64,000 nt of DNA from Sipunculus nudus (GCA_026874595.1 CM049317.1:39398401-39462400), one strand, 5' to 3'. Positions 24,671 through 36,890 are shown, counted from the stretch's first letter. Numbers and translations are program-made. Notes: generated by a model from the sequence alone, not told the origin.

Positions 24671-24904
24671 AGTCCCCCGCCATAAGGAGGGAGGACTACT
24701 TAAATGGTCTACATCTGTCCATCCACCATTCTGTCCTTCCATCTATTCTTCCTTCTGCCCATCCATCCTGCCCCATTCTTTTACCAAATTTCTCTATCAC
24801 CCTTGCTGCTTTCATCACCAAATTTGATAAACTTACTTAGCACATTACTGATATGTGATTATTACCTGCAGGTAGCACCATCTCTGTGGTCCAAAATGGT
24901 ATTT
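24671..24904 (+). mobile_element. Family E 5' fragment (Helentron-like)
   Basis: Begins AGTCCCCCGCC and folds back on GGAGGGAGGACT, giving a 5' hairpin like those of A, C, D and G, then GTCCATCCACC/ATCCATCC-type short repeats. It is interrupted at 24905 by a family C element. No matching 3' end was found downstream. Confidence 0.4.
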
Positions 24905-25789
24905 GTATCCGCCAAAACTCTTTTTGCCGAGACTATGTTTTCAGTCAGACGCCACTGCCGCCGCTTAGGATTCCGAAGAACTTCTCCATAACCACTGGGC
25001 AGAATTTTTTAAAATACGGAATTATGATCGGGTCACATGTGAACTGCGGCACACTCATTTTTGGCTGACCTCTGACCTTTCCTCTCTGCCTAGCGTCCAT
25101 TTGTGTATCTGTTTCCACACATAAACCAACATATCTCGGGAACCGTTTGACCGATCAGGCTAAAATTTTTGCACAAATGTAGCCCTTGGTGAGCTTTATA
25201 ACATACACTAAAAATGGTGGCACCACCTGCAAAATTTTTGCACAGCGTCCATCTGTTCATCTGCCTTGGGATAAAATCACTCATATCTCTGCATTGGTTA
25301 GACTTATCCACCTGAAATTTTGCATTTGTATACACCCTGGACAGCTTTCTTTATTTTATGACAGGTGGCACCACCTACATTCAAGTTAACACTGCAGACA
25401 TCCAAGCTCATATTTGGGAACCTTTTGACTGATTGGGCGAAAATTTTGCATGAGTATAGTTCTCACATAACTCTTTATCATACACAAAACTGGGGGCGCC
25501 ACCTGCAACCATTTTTGCACAGCGTCGGTCTGTTTGTCTGCTGTGGGATAAAATTACTCATCTCTGCAGTGGTTTGACTTATCTGCCTAAAACTTTGCAT
25601 GTGTAAACAACTTGGACAGCTTTCTGGATTTTGTGGTAGGTGGCGCAACCTAGATATGCATTTCGGCTGCAGACATCCATGCTAATATGCAACACACCTT
25701 ACTCTATTTCCCCTTGCCACTCAATCCATGTCCCACCCTGATTTCGCCGGATACATGTAGTCGTTGCTTGTCGACTACCTATATTCTTC
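24905..25789 (+). mobile_element. Family C element, complete (885 bp)
   Basis: 5' GTATCCGCCAAAAC; 3' GCCGGATACATGTAGTCG then TTGCTTG, CGACTACC and ATATTCTTC. GTAGTCG/CGACTAC form the 3' stem and GGATAC is the inverse of the 5' start. A CCGCCG tract follows the 5' end. TGACCTCTGACCT (AGGTCAGAGGTCA inverted) lies at 25066-25078. Inner modules of about 280 bp alternate GGTGGCACCACC-like words with GGGGGCGCCACCTGCAACC. Confidence 0.65.
25066..25078 (-). promoter_or_regulatory. DR1 nuclear-receptor-type repeat in family C
   Basis: The minus strand reads AGGTCAGAGGTCA, a perfect direct repeat of AGGTCA with one-base spacing, the classical site for RXR heterodimers and HNF4/COUP-type receptors. The same motif sits at the equivalent place of the minus-strand C copy (49059-49071), and with one change at 29549-29561. 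Binding is not shown. Confidence 0.5.
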
Positions 25790-26245
25790 TTTCAGTTTCC
25801 TTCAGATAAGTCAGTTAATAAGAACACTTTAGCCTTCAAATCATATGCGTGGATTCCTTGGAGCTAAGGGAATTCAAAGAACACAATATTGAAAAGAATT
25901 ATTTTAAGGCTTATGTTCCTGCTGGAGTTAGAATTTTGCTAATTTCAACATTATCTTATTCTGCATGTTTCCGGCCATATATGATGCAAAATATTTTACC
26001 TTTTATCCCATAAATCAATCCACCAATCATTACCAAATTGTTTAGACTTTTTTAATCATTTCACTGCTATGTGTTTTTGCATGCAGATGGCACTATGTGT
26101 GGTAGCTTACACTCTGTGAGGTGAAATAGTATTTTCTGCTTGTTCCTCAACTAGTCAGAAAATGTTTAAATTTCAGCTTTCCTTACATGGTCAACTCTAT
26201 CTTAGAACAACAGAAATAAAATGTGTGTGACTTGAATGGTTTACT
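25790..26245. other. Unassigned, possibly family E remainder
   Basis: Sequence after the C element that may be the rest of the interrupted E copy; without another E copy this cannot be decided. No coding or RNA gene seen. Confidence 0.3.
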
Positions 26246-26829
26246 GTATCCCCAGACAAAGTCTGGCATACTATGGTTATAACACAGTCCCACAGCATGA
26301 ATCTTGTCTGCAAGCAAACTTAAAAAAAAAAATTTCATGGATCTTAATCAAACTTTACATATGCATATGTATGGGTGAGAGGACAAAGCCTTTTTATAAT
26401 GAGGTCATGACCTTTAATTGGAGAGTGACTTGACTTAAAATATGTCCATTTTCGGTGAGAATCACACAAAATCTTAAATATCTCATGGATTGGTCCAAAA
26501 ATCAGGTTGACCAAAGATCTCGGACAGCTTTGTCTTGTACAGAAGACTGGTGGCACCACCTATAATACCTTTTTGTTTTTCTGCCTATTAAGACCCCCAA
26601 CATTTGCCACTTTACAGCTGTGTGGGCTTTATACGTAAAAAAAGTAATGAACAGATTGCTTTCGTGTTATGCACATACTCAGATATGGGTTATAGGATGA
26701 AGTCTTTAAATTGGGGACCTTCACTTTGAGAGTGGCCTTGACCTTAATATCCATTTTTGGTATAAAAAAATTATATTTCTCAAGTGGTTATTTGTATTTT
26801 TCTGAAAATCAAAATGAAAGATGGTTATT
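26246..26829 (+). mobile_element. Family D element, 5' part
   Basis: Starts GTATCCCCAGACAAAGTC and continues in parallel with the full D copy at 45911 (ACAAAGCC/TTTATAATGAGGTCATGACC). It carries AGGTCATGACCT at 26402-26413. It is cut at 26830 by a family A element in a T/A-rich site, and its 3' end is not seen. Confidence 0.6.
26402..26413. promoter_or_regulatory. AGGTCATGACCT palindrome in family D
   Basis: Two AGGTCA half-sites as an inverted repeat with no spacer, identical to the idealised palindromic thyroid-hormone-receptor element. It is repeated exactly in the other D copy at 46073-46084 and with one change at 46399-46410. The role in this organism is unknown. Confidence 0.5.
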
Positions 26830-27184
26830 AGCTCAGCTGACTGTAAATCATCTGAGCTTTAGCAATCACTCTTTGTCCGTCCGCCGTCCGGTCGTCTGTC
26901 CGTTAACAGGGCACGAATCATAACTGCTGGATATAGAATCTTCTGACTTTACATCCAGAGAGGTCCATGAAAAATCTCCTTGGACACCTGGAATTAAGTC
27001 TCTGTTACCCATATTCTTTGAACTATGGGGCTCCAAAGTACCCCCAAGAAAAATGAGAAAATTTGATATAGAAGCTCAAGTATCTAAACAACTAATGCAT
27101 TGATCACCATGATTCTTTGCATAGATATTAATCATCGAGTGTTTCATCAATTTCTGCAGGCTGGTGGGTGCCACCTGTATTTTT
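26830..27184 (+). mobile_element. Family A element, 5' part (A2 subtype)
   Basis: The 5' hairpin starts at 26830 and is followed by GTCCGTCC repeats and one A2 body module to GCCACCTGTATTTT, where a B element begins. It sits inside the D fragment and is itself interrupted by B. Confidence 0.6.
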
Positions 27185-29399
27185 AGCGAACCTGTGAGCT
27201 TATGCGATGGTGCGGTGTCGTCCGTCGTGCGTTGTCTGTACGTTAACCATGGCTATCTCAAAAATGGCTGGAGCTAGCATCACCAAATATTTTGCAAATA
27301 ATCAGTCATCCAAAAAACTATATCAGATTTTGTTTATTTTTTTTCTAACTGCATTTTCTTAGATTTTATAGGGAAAAAGCTAAAAAAGCTTTAAAAATCT
27401 TCTTCTCCGAAACTGTCCAGCCAAAATGTCCAATATTTCACAGAAATGATCCCTGGAACAATCTTTCTCAAGTTTGTTCGAATGGTTCCAGTTCGGAGAT
27501 TTTTGTCAGAGTAACAGGAGATTGAACTTTGTTACCTGTGCAAAAAAGCATATTAAAATTTAAATCTCAGAAATGGCTGGAGCTATCATCACCAAATTTT
27601 GTGCAAATGTTGGTCACATAAGTCATATCTGAAATTGAGGTATTGGTGGCGCCACCTGCATCGGCCTTTTTTGTACGGGGTCATCAGTGCCTGTATTACA
27701 CTAAGGCCTACAAAAAACTTCTTCTCTGAAACCATGTGGCCAAAATGTTTAATATCGCAAAGAAATTATCCTAGGGTAGTGCTTTCTGAAGTTTGTTCAA
27801 ATGGTCTCAGTTGAGTGACTTTTGGCTAAGTTATGGGAAGCTGAATTTAGTCATATGCCATAACAGCCCATTTTAGCTCAGTGGCTACAAAGATCTTCTC
27901 ATCAAAAACCACTGGGCCAAATTCTTAAATCTCACACATTAATTATCCTCAGATGTTGATAATTCAAGTTTGTTCAAATGGTTTTGGTTCAGTGCTTTTT
28001 GGCTGAGTTATGGGAAGCTGAACTTAGCCAGTTTGCTGTATCTTCCTATATGAGTTATAAACCTGCAAAACGTTTTTCGACTGATGCCACTGAAGCCAGT
28101 TTGTTAAATATTTTACAAGAATAATCCCTACAATTATTCTTATAATAATTGTCATTAATGGTTCCACATGAATGATTTTTGGCTGAATTATGGAGCTTGA
28201 ATTGAGTCATTTTACCATATATGTTAGCTGTGTGATGCTGTTACATCTAGCCTGGCACCAGTTTATCGGCATCTATTACATCATGCCACTAGACATTTAG
28301 ATTTCAGGTTATCTTTGGTTAATATTGACAAGAAAGTTTTTTTTAAAAGCTTTTAAAAAATTTAGATTTATGATTTAAGTTATCATACCAGGCAATGTTA
28401 CAATCATGGATATACAGCTCTCTGTGGCTATATAAAGACAACTGTACGTGGATTATAAATTATTGGTTTCCCTACTCAACTTAATTCAAGAATTTGCCAT
28501 TAATGAGATATATCTGTATTTTAATTTTGCATTCAGTATGTATCCATAATAATTTTACATATATTCCTGATTTCTTTCTTATAAAAAGTCAGCTGAAAAG
28601 CATTTCGTATTGGGAAAATAAATTTCAAAGTTATTACAAGTAGGGACCACTTTTGTGTACAGATGGCAGCACTTGGTTTACCATTGGCAGATTGCCAGTG
28701 CCTTGATGTTGGCCATTAGCCAAGATGATGTCAGCTCTATAAATAGTTTTGGCACAGTGCAAGGATTGGAAGAAGTGCAGCCAGGTATAGGTCAAGAGTT
28801 CACTCAGTGCAGTAGCTGCTTTCTATTTATAGCTTTGACAGAATGCTCACTGCATCATATTTGGCACCAAAGTGCAGCCTGAATCTATTTATAGCTTTGG
28901 CAGACTGCCAACTGTGTCAGATTATGCAACAGGTCAAGAGTTCACTCAGTGCAGCTAGGTACAGGTCAAAAGTTTACTTATTCTAGCCAGGTGCAGGTCA
29001 AGGATTCACTCAGTGCAGTTGCTTGAGGCAGCAATTGTCACAGGTCACTCGGGGGCAACTGCCTTACTCACCTAAGCCTTGTCAGCCCAGTGCATCAAAC
29101 TCTGGGAAGTTTGCTGTATTGGACTGATATTTTGACCTGTCTATGCGTCTTTGATGGTATTCTCTTTTACAAGACAGGTGGTGCCACCTACATTGACTTT
29201 TGCAGTGTATGCACCTGCTTATTTCTACAGAGGATTTTTATACATCAGCCTAAAATTGGGCATGTTTATACATATCAGGTAGCTTTATAGTGTACAAAAC
29301 TGGTGGCGCCACCTACAATAATTTTTGCACAGTGTATGTCCCTCCTTATTTCATAGGAGGGGTTTGTTTGACATACTGGTGGTGCCAGCTACAATCATT
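27185..29399 (+). mobile_element. Family B element, 3' end lost
   Basis: AGCGAACCTGTGAGCTTATG at 27185, GGTGGCGCCACC at 27645 and 29302, and CAGTGCAG-type repeats at 28770-29050. The body proceeds in step with 57863-60842 until GGTGGTGCCAGCTACAATCA, where a C element takes over at 29400. B sequence does not resume after that C element, so the terminal 250 bp are deleted or displaced. Confidence 0.6.
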
Positions 29400-30830
29400 G
29401 TATCCGCCAAAACAGAGTTTTGTGGATACTATGTTTTCAGTCGGACGCCGCATAGGTTTTCGGAGAACTCCATACCCACTGGGCAGAATTTTTTAAAATT
29501 CGGAATTATGATCGGTCACATGTGAACTGCTGGGCCCTCATTTTTGGTTGACCGCTGACCTTTCCTCTCTCCCCAGCGTCCATTTGTGTGTCTGTTTCCA
29601 CACATAAACCCACATATCTCAGGAACCGTTTGACCGATACAGCTAAAGATTTTGCACAAATGTAGCCCTTGGAAAGCTTCATAACATACACCTGCGCCAC
29701 CTGCAACCATTTTTGCACAGCGTCCATCTGTTCATCTGCCTTGGGATAAAAACACTCATATCTCAACATTGGTTGGACTTATCCACCTGAAATTTTGCAT
29801 GTGTATACATTCTGGATAGCTTTCTTGATTTTATGACAGAAGACGCCACCTACATTCACGTTAACGCTGCAGACATCCAAGCTCATATCTCGGGAACTGT
29901 TTGACCAATCAGGAAAAAAATTATACACAAATGTAGCCCTTGGATAGCTTTATAACATACACAAAAATGGTGGCGCCACCTGCAGCCATTTTTGCACAGC
30001 GTCCATCTGTTTGTCTGCCTTCGGTTAAAATCACTCGTATTTCTGCTGTGGTTTGACCAAATTACCTGAAATTCGGCATGCGTATACATCCCGCATAGCT
30101 TTCTTGATTTTATGACAGGTGGTGCCACCTACATTCACATTCATGCTGTAGACATCCATGCTTATATCTCCGGACTCGTTCAACCAATCAGGAAAAAAAT
30201 TTACACAAATTTAGCCCATGGATAGCTATATAACATACACAAAAATGGTGGCGCCACCTGCTGCAATTTTTGCACAGCGTCCATCTGTTTGTCTGCCTTG
30301 GGTTAAAATCACTCATATCTCTGCAGTGGTTTGACCAAATTACCTGTAATTCGGCATGCGTATACATCCTGGATAGCTTTCTTGATTTTATGACAGGTAG
30401 TGCCAGCTTCATTCATGTTCATGCTGCAGACATTAATGCTTATATCTCCTGACTCGTTTGACCAATCAGGAAAAAATATTAACACAAATGTAGCCCTTGG
30501 ATAGCTTTATAACATACACAAAAATGGTGGCGCCATCTGCAGCCATTTTTGCACAACGTCCATCTGTTTGTTTGCTGTGGGATAAAATCACTCATATCTC
30601 TGCAGTGGTTTGACTTTTTCTCCTGAAATTTTGCATGTGTATACATCTTGGATAGTTTCTCGTTCAAATAACAGGTGGCGCCACCTACAATCATGTTTAC
30701 ATGGCAGAGATCCATTCTAATATGTAACTCTATTTCCCCTTAATTGCTACTCAATCCATGCCTCACTTCACCCGTCCTCCTCTGATTTTGGCAGATACAT
30801 GTAGTCGCTTGTCGACTACCCGTATTTTAG
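29400..30830 (+). mobile_element. Family C element, complete (1,431 bp)
   Basis: 5' GTATCCGCCAAAAC with a fold-back on GTTTTGTGGATAC; 3' GGCAGATAC, then GTAGTCG-CTTGT-CGACTAC (perfect 7-bp stem) and CCGTATTTTAG at a T-run. It is longer than the 885-bp copy because it has more inner modules of about 280 bp, each with a palindromic GGTGGCGCCACC-type word followed by CTGC or CTACA and a GCACAGCGTCCATCTGTT segment (29700, 29969, 30247, 30525, 30674). Confidence 0.7.
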
Positions 30831-31439
30831 TTTTTAATTTATAATAATTAATCTACTAAATTGAAAGTCATTTTATTAATTTAACATGATCAAACCATAA
30901 AAAAGCTGGGGGAAACAGTTTATTTTGATGTGGGTGATTGATCTTGAGAATGATGTATATACTGTACTAAAGATGGAGGTTTGAGTCCTGTACTCTTGTT
31001 CATCTGGTCTAAAGGTATCAGCAATAGGTGATAGCTGTCAGAGGAGCCACCAGCCAGTGGCAGGGAGTGTGTGTACACAATCAGACCTGGTATTACCCTG
31101 CCTACATCTCACAAAGTGTACACACAACTGGGCTGGTGCAGCTCACGGCCACACTCAAAATGCCTGTCTGTGTGCTGTAGAAATATTGATGAACCTGGAA
31201 TAGCATCAGGCAGCAAAGAAAGCTGTGTGGAAGCAGGATTTGCAAAATATTCATTCTTCGTGCTTTGAAGACAAGCTATGTGTTAATCATTCATTCTAAT
31301 ATTACTGCACTCAGACAGGTTATATTTTAGAGCAGTTTCAGGATCTAGGAGCTGGCAGATCAAGTCTGGGTGAGGTGATGTCAAAACATGTCAACTCTCA
31401 ATAATTCTCTGCAAGTGAATTAGATCTAAACCATTTACA
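30831..31439. other. Unassigned, partly GC-richer interval
   Basis: 31020-31260 is less AT-rich than its surroundings and has several open frames (for example 31071-31268 +), but no consistent splice pair or recognisable protein. Nothing else seen. Confidence 0.3.
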
Positions 31440-31925
31440 CAATTGTATATTGTTATGTATAATATGGTCAGGTATAATAAAAATAATATCTGTATAACTT
31501 GATCAGAATTCTGTCAGGTATAATATGTGTATAACATGGTTCAGAATTCTGTGAAGCTTCAGGTAAAATTTGTGTATATTTAACATGGTCAGTATTCTTT
31601 GAAGTGTTGGGTTTTATATGTGTATAATTAACATGGTCAGTATTCTTTGAAGTGTCATGTTTTATATGTGTGTAATTAACATGGTCAGTATTCTGTGATG
31701 TGATAGGTAAAACATGTGTATAACATGGTCAGTATTCTGTGAAGCGTCAGGTAAAATATGTGTATAATTATCATGGTCAGTATTCTGTGATGTGATAGGT
31801 AAAACATGTGTATAACATGGTCAGAATTCTGTGAAGTGTCAGGTATTATATGTGTATGATTAACATACACAGTATTCTGTGAAATGTCAGGTATAATATG
31901 ATATATAACATGATCACAATTCAGA
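31440..31925. repeat. Degenerate repeat around ATGGTCAGTATTCTGTGA
   Basis: Imperfect units of roughly 45-60 bp contain AACATGGTCAGTATTCTGTG followed by AAGTGTCAGGTAAAATATG. The part from 31630 is repeated in the second duplication copy at 33531-33830. The matching minus-strand frames (61 codons in each copy) follow from the repeat and are not genes. Confidence 0.6.
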
Positions 31926-33530
31926 AACCATCAAGTATTGTATAAAATCTGAAAAGATCAGTATGAAAGGAATAAACCACCTTGTATCAATATACCTTTT
32001 ATGTATACACTTTTAATATATCTGGTATCATCTTCTCTGGGCTGTATGGTTACAATCTGTGCCCTGCAACTCTCTGGGCTGTATGGTTACAATCTGTGCC
32101 CTGCTACTCTCTGGGCTGTATGGTTACAGTCTGTTCCCTGCTACTCTTTGGGCTGTATGGTTACAATCTGTGCCCTGCTACTGTCTGAGCTGTATGGTTA
32201 CAATCTGTGCCCTGCTACTCTCTGGGCTGTATGGTTACAGTCTGTTTCCTGCTACTCTTTGGACTGTACGGTTACAAACTGTGCCCTGCAACTCTCTGGG
32301 CTGTAAGGTTACAATCTGTGCCCTGCTACTCTCTGGGCTGTATGGTTACAATCTGTGCCCTGCTACTCTCTGGGCTGTATGGTTACAGTCTGTTCCCTGC
32401 TACTCTTTGCGCTGTATGGTTACAATCTGTGCCCTGCTACTCTCTGGGCTGTATGGTTACAATCTGTGCCCTGCTACTCTCTGAGCTGTATGGTTACAAT
32501 CTGTGCCCTGCTACTGTCTGAGCTGTATGGTTACAATCTGTGTCCTGCTACTCTCTGGACTGTATGGTTACAATCTGTGCCTTGCTCACTCTCTGGGCTG
32601 TATGGTTACAATCTGTGCCCTGCTACTCTCTGGACTGTATGGTTACAATCTGTGCCCTGCTCACTCTCTGGGCTGTATGGTTACAATCTGTGCCTTGCTC
32701 ACTCTCTGGGCTGTATGGTTACAGTCTGTTCCCTGCTACTCTTTGCGCTGTATGGTTACAATCTGTGCCCTGCTATTGTCTGAGCTTTATGGTTAAAATC
32801 TGTGCCCTGCTACTCTCTGAGCTGTATGGTTACAATCTGTGCCCTTCTACTCTCTGAGCTGTATGGTTACAATCTGTGTCCTGCTACTCTCTGGACTGTA
32901 TGGTTACAATCTGTGCCTTGCTCACTATCTGGGCTGTATGGTTACAATCTGTGCCCTGCAACTCTCTGGGCTGTATGGTTACAATCTGTGTCCTGCCACT
33001 CTCTGGGCTGTATGGTTACAATCTGTGCCCTGCTCACTCTCTGGGCTGTATGGTTACAATCTGTGCCCTGCAACTCTCTGAGCTGTATGGTTACAATCTG
33101 TGCCCTGCAACTCTCTGGGCTGTATGGTTACAATCTGTGCCCTGCTCACTCTCTGGGCTGTATGGTTACAATCTGTGCCCTGCTCACTCTCTGGGCTGCA
33201 TGGTTACAATCTGGGCTGTACGATTTATAACAAGATTAATTTAGGGTCACATGTTTTATGTGCTACCGGGCACATATGGCATTTAGTTAAGTGTCAAATT
33301 CAGCTTTGTGTCATTGCCAATGGGCCACTAGTTCAAAATAGATGCTGTTTCCATGGCTCACAGCCCTTTCTTTAGGTTTTAAATCAGTGTTGATGGTGGA
33401 GCATGTGAACCTTGTGACATGAGGTGACAAACATAGTCAATGTTTGAAATAAATTTGTCCCAGAATTAGGTGCATGAAACTGACACAGATCTCAAGTGTT
33501 GTTACAAAATGAGGGGAGAGCTATATAATT
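31630..33530 (+). repeat. Segmental duplication, copy 1 (1,901 bp)
   Basis: Order: ATGGTCAGTATTCTGTGA repeat, unique 100 bp, 37-bp minisatellite (32034-33225), and a tail ending near an A-like terminus (CAAATTCAGCTTTGTGTC… AATGGGCCACTAG at 33297-33332) plus 200 bp more. It is followed head to tail by copy 2. Outside the arrays the copies differ at only a few positions. Confidence 0.8.
32034..33225. repeat. 37-bp minisatellite, about 32 units (copy 1)
   Basis: The unit is GGGCTGTATGGTTACAATCT then GTGCCCTGCTACTCTCT, with 38-bp variants (GCTCACTCTCT). As 37 is not divisible by three, all three + frames read through it for long distances, which creates many overlapping open frames; none is a gene. 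Variant units (CAGTCTGTTCC, CTGAGCTG) recur in blocks, which points to block duplication within the array. Confidence 0.85.
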
Positions 33531-34873
33531 AACATGGTCAGTATTCTTTGAAGTGTCATGTTTTATATGTGTGTAATTAACATGGTCAGTATTCTGTGAT
33601 GTGATAGGTAAAACATGTGTATAACATGGTCAGTATTCTGTGAAGCGTCAGGTAAAATATGTGTATAATTATCATGGTCAGTATTCTGTGATGTGATAGG
33701 TAAAACATGTGTATAACATGGTCAGAATTCTGTGAAGTGTCAGGTATTATATGTGTATGATTAACATACACAGTATTCTGTGAAATGTCAGGTATAATAT
33801 GATATATAACATGATCACAATTCAGAAACCATCAAGTATTGTATAAAATCCGAAAAGATCAGTATGAAAGGAATAAACCACCTTGTATCAATATACCTTT
33901 TATGTATACACTTTTAATATATCTGGTATCATCTTCTCTGGGCTGTATGGTTACAATCTGTGCCCTGCAACTCTCTGGGCTGTATGGTTACAATCTGTGC
34001 CCTGCTCACTCTCTGGGCTGTATGGTTACAATCTGTGCCATGCTACTCTCTGGGCTGTATGGTTACAGTCTGTCCCCTGCTAATCTTTGGGCTGTATGGT
34101 TACAATCTGTGCCCTGCTACTGTCTGAGCTGTATGGTTACAATTTGTGTCTTGCTACTCTCTGGACTGTATGGTTACAGTCTGTCCCCTGCTACTCTTTG
34201 GGCTGTATGGTTACAATCTGTGCCCTGCAACTCTCTGAGCTGTATGGTTACAATCTGTGCCCTGCTACTCTCTGAGCTGTATGGTTACAATCTGTGCCCT
34301 GCAACTCTCTGGGCTGTATGGTTACAATCTGTGTCCTGCCACTCTCTGGGCTGTATGGTTACAATCTGTGCCCTGCTCACTCTCTGGGCTGTATGGTTAC
34401 AATCTGTGCCCTGCAACTCTCTGAGCTGTATGGTTACAATCTGTGCCCTGCAACTCTCTGGGCTGTATGGTTACAATCTGTGCCCTGCTCACTCTCTGGG
34501 CTGTATGGTTACAATCTGTGCCCTGCTCACTCTCTGGGCTGCATGGTTACAATCTGGCCTGTACGATTTATAACAAGATTAATTTAGGGTCACATGTTTT
34601 ATGTGCTACCGGGCACATATGGCATTTAGTTAAGTGTCAAATTCAGCTTTGTGTCATTGCCAATGGGCCACTAGTTCAAAATAGATGCTGTTTCCATGGC
34701 TCACAGCCCTTTCTTTAGGTTTTAAATCAGTGTTGATGGTGGAGCATGTGAACCTTGTGACATGAGGTGACAAACATAGTCAATGTTTGAAATAAATTTG
34801 TCCCAGAATTAGGTGCATGAAACTGACACAGATCTCAAGTGTTGTTACAAAATGAGGGGAGAGCTATATAATT
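33531..34873 (+). repeat. Segmental duplication, copy 2 (1,343 bp)
   Basis: Begins AACATGGTCAGTATTC at 33531, as copy 1 does at 31630, and ends at CTATATAATT, the same word that closes copy 1, so the junction has short homology (TATAATT). It is 558 bp shorter than copy 1, which equals about 15 minisatellite units. Confidence 0.8.
33931..34560. repeat. 37-bp minisatellite, about 17 units (copy 2)
   Basis: Same unit as 32034-33225. The right-hand third of both arrays carries the same order of variants (CTGCCACT, GCTCACT, CTGAGCTG, GGGCTGCATGG), so the arrays share an origin and the length difference comes from gain or loss in the inner left part. Confidence 0.85.
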
Positions 34874-34879
34874 AATTAA

Positions 34880-35392
34880 TGGTAGCGTGACTCAAATGCA
34901 GATGCTCCTCCATACATACAACAGAAACTATAGAAACTATTAGATGGAGAGGTAATTGTAATGAGCACAAGAATTTATTAAGACAACTATGTAAAATACA
35001 ACTAGAGATACCATGAACTAACTATGATTACATAAAATATATATACTAACTTACTGAAGACCTACAGTTGTCCACAATACTCTAGCCCGGCCTTTATTCT
35101 TAACTTCTGTAAAACAAAAGTTAAGACCAGACCAGAGGCTCGCCGTGATTCAGGGAGACGGGGCTTAGCACATCTGCTAAGCTCGTATCCCCAAGCCGAG
35201 ATAGAGGGCAAGGCTGAAACAGTCACCAGGTTTACCCGGGTCATGTTTCAGTCCTGCATCACCAGCTCTGTGGTCAATCCAGAGCAGCATCTATGGCATC
35301 ATTGCCAAGGGAACCTCCCCTGGTTGCCATGACGTCATAGGGTGTCCCCCCCCCCCTCCCGGTAATACCAGGGGTAGGGCATTCTTGTAACA
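34880..35392 (-). mobile_element. Possible solo LTR
   Basis: On the minus strand the segment starts TGTTACAAGAATGCC and ends GTCACGCTACCA, giving TG…CA ends. It has a GC-rich first half with a perfect TGACGTCA (35330-35337), an AATAAA-containing second half, and is clearly GC-richer than its flanks. I could not find a matching 5-bp target duplication, so this is tentative; a diverged promoter-like or other DNA element is possible. The 60-codon minus frame at 35062-35244 lies inside it. Confidence 0.3.
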
Positions 35393-36890
35393 GTGTGCAA
35401 GCTTAGATATTGACTTGGTCCTTGATGGCAGCAGCTGGCAGATATTGACTAGTACACTTCACAATTAGCCCTGTTTGTTCCTATCTTCCACAGTGATGAT
35501 TGGTCTGAGATTTTTACACTGGTTCATGCAACAGAAATTGTGATACATATAAAAACTGATTTTATATGGGGCATTTCAGATTGGGTCATTATTGTGAGAG
35601 CATTCAGACAAGCACATCACCCACAGAAACACAAGTGTTTGGAATTTTCAAAGATAGTTAATATAGGGCCAACATTAGAAGAAAAGGAAGCTTGATATGT
35701 CATACATCATATATTGTTTTTATTACAGCAAGTTGTAATATAAGAGATTTTGCACAACATGATTTTTTTCAATGTGTTCAAAATATAAAAAACACAAGAG
35801 AGATAAATGTGGTATGAGTTAAGTATTTTACAGTATTAGCTGTATTTGGAGTATGTTTCCTTGCTGACTGCCAGCTGTGTGGTGTGAGTTAAGTATATTA
35901 CAGTATTAGCTGTATTTGGAGTGTGTTTCCTTGCTGACTGCCATGTGATTCCCTGGCACCATACAGCTAAGTTGACACCCTGCACATGCTGACATGTTGA
36001 TTTCACAGGACTGGTCTGTGCTTCCAGCTGGGGAGTGAGCAGCAGCAGACAAAACCAACAAAATCTCTGTCAGGCCAGACCATCTCCATATGGACTCAAG
36101 CCCCTGGGACCTTTGACCTCTGAGCTGCTGGCTGCTTAAACTGACTGGATGAGACTGTGGTGTTTTTGCCCAGGCTCAAGGCATGCTTACATCAGCACAA
36201 CATTCAAGTTTTCTGAATCTCCTTCATTTGTTGATCACATTGAGAGACAGCTTTGTGTTAACTTGTGAAGTACAGTGGAATACAGCATCATACACCTCAC
36301 TGTACAAGGCAGAGGGTATGAAACCTGATCCAGTGTTGTAATCTGGTATGTGAAACTGACAAGAGGAACAGGAGACAGGAATGTGCAGGCTGGATGACGG
36401 AGGATACACACTGTACTGATGTCATGCCTATTATGTGAGGGGCAGCATGACCAAGGATACATACTAATGTCATGCCTATTATGTGCTGTTAGATTCCATT
36501 GCAGAATTGGTGTGTTCCCTAAGTTGATGTTAGGATAATAAAGGCTACACACTAGTGCTTTGAGAATACTCATTTGTGTGTCTGCACACACAGCAGAGCT
36601 CACATAGTTGTTTTACTAGCTGTTATTGGACCAGTTATATCTCATCTGTGTAACTTATGAAAAGCTATCAGATTTCAAAGCCTCTTGCCATAAAATGTTC
36701 AGTGTAACTTTCCTGCATGAATACTGTTTACTGCACAAACAAGAGATGTGGTACTTATATTACAAAGAAACAGCAGAAGACAGGGATACATGGAACTTCA
36801 GTATTCAAGGAGCATTCATTTAAGGAAAATATTCCAGTGGAGTGTTGCAGCCATAAACGAGATATGTATTATGTTAGGGCTTACCCCCAG
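35393..36890. other. Low-repeat interval, candidate intron/exon region
   Basis: It contains a short local duplication at about 35820-35865/35881-35940 (GTTAAGTAT-TTACAGTATTAG… TTCCTTGCTGACTGCCA). At 36010 a TTTCACAG acceptor-like site precedes 110 bp open in two frames, but no fitting donor follows, so it is not called. No family termini seen. Confidence 0.35.

Noticed and set aside
32001-34587. Many overlapping + frames reading a repetitive peptide (…GLYGYNLCPATL…)
   Set aside because: A 37-bp repeat is open in all three frames, which is a by-product of its composition and not evidence for a protein.
36010-36119. Exon after TTTCACAG at 36010
   Set aside because: Two frames are open for about 35-40 codons but both end in stops and no usable donor lies in between.
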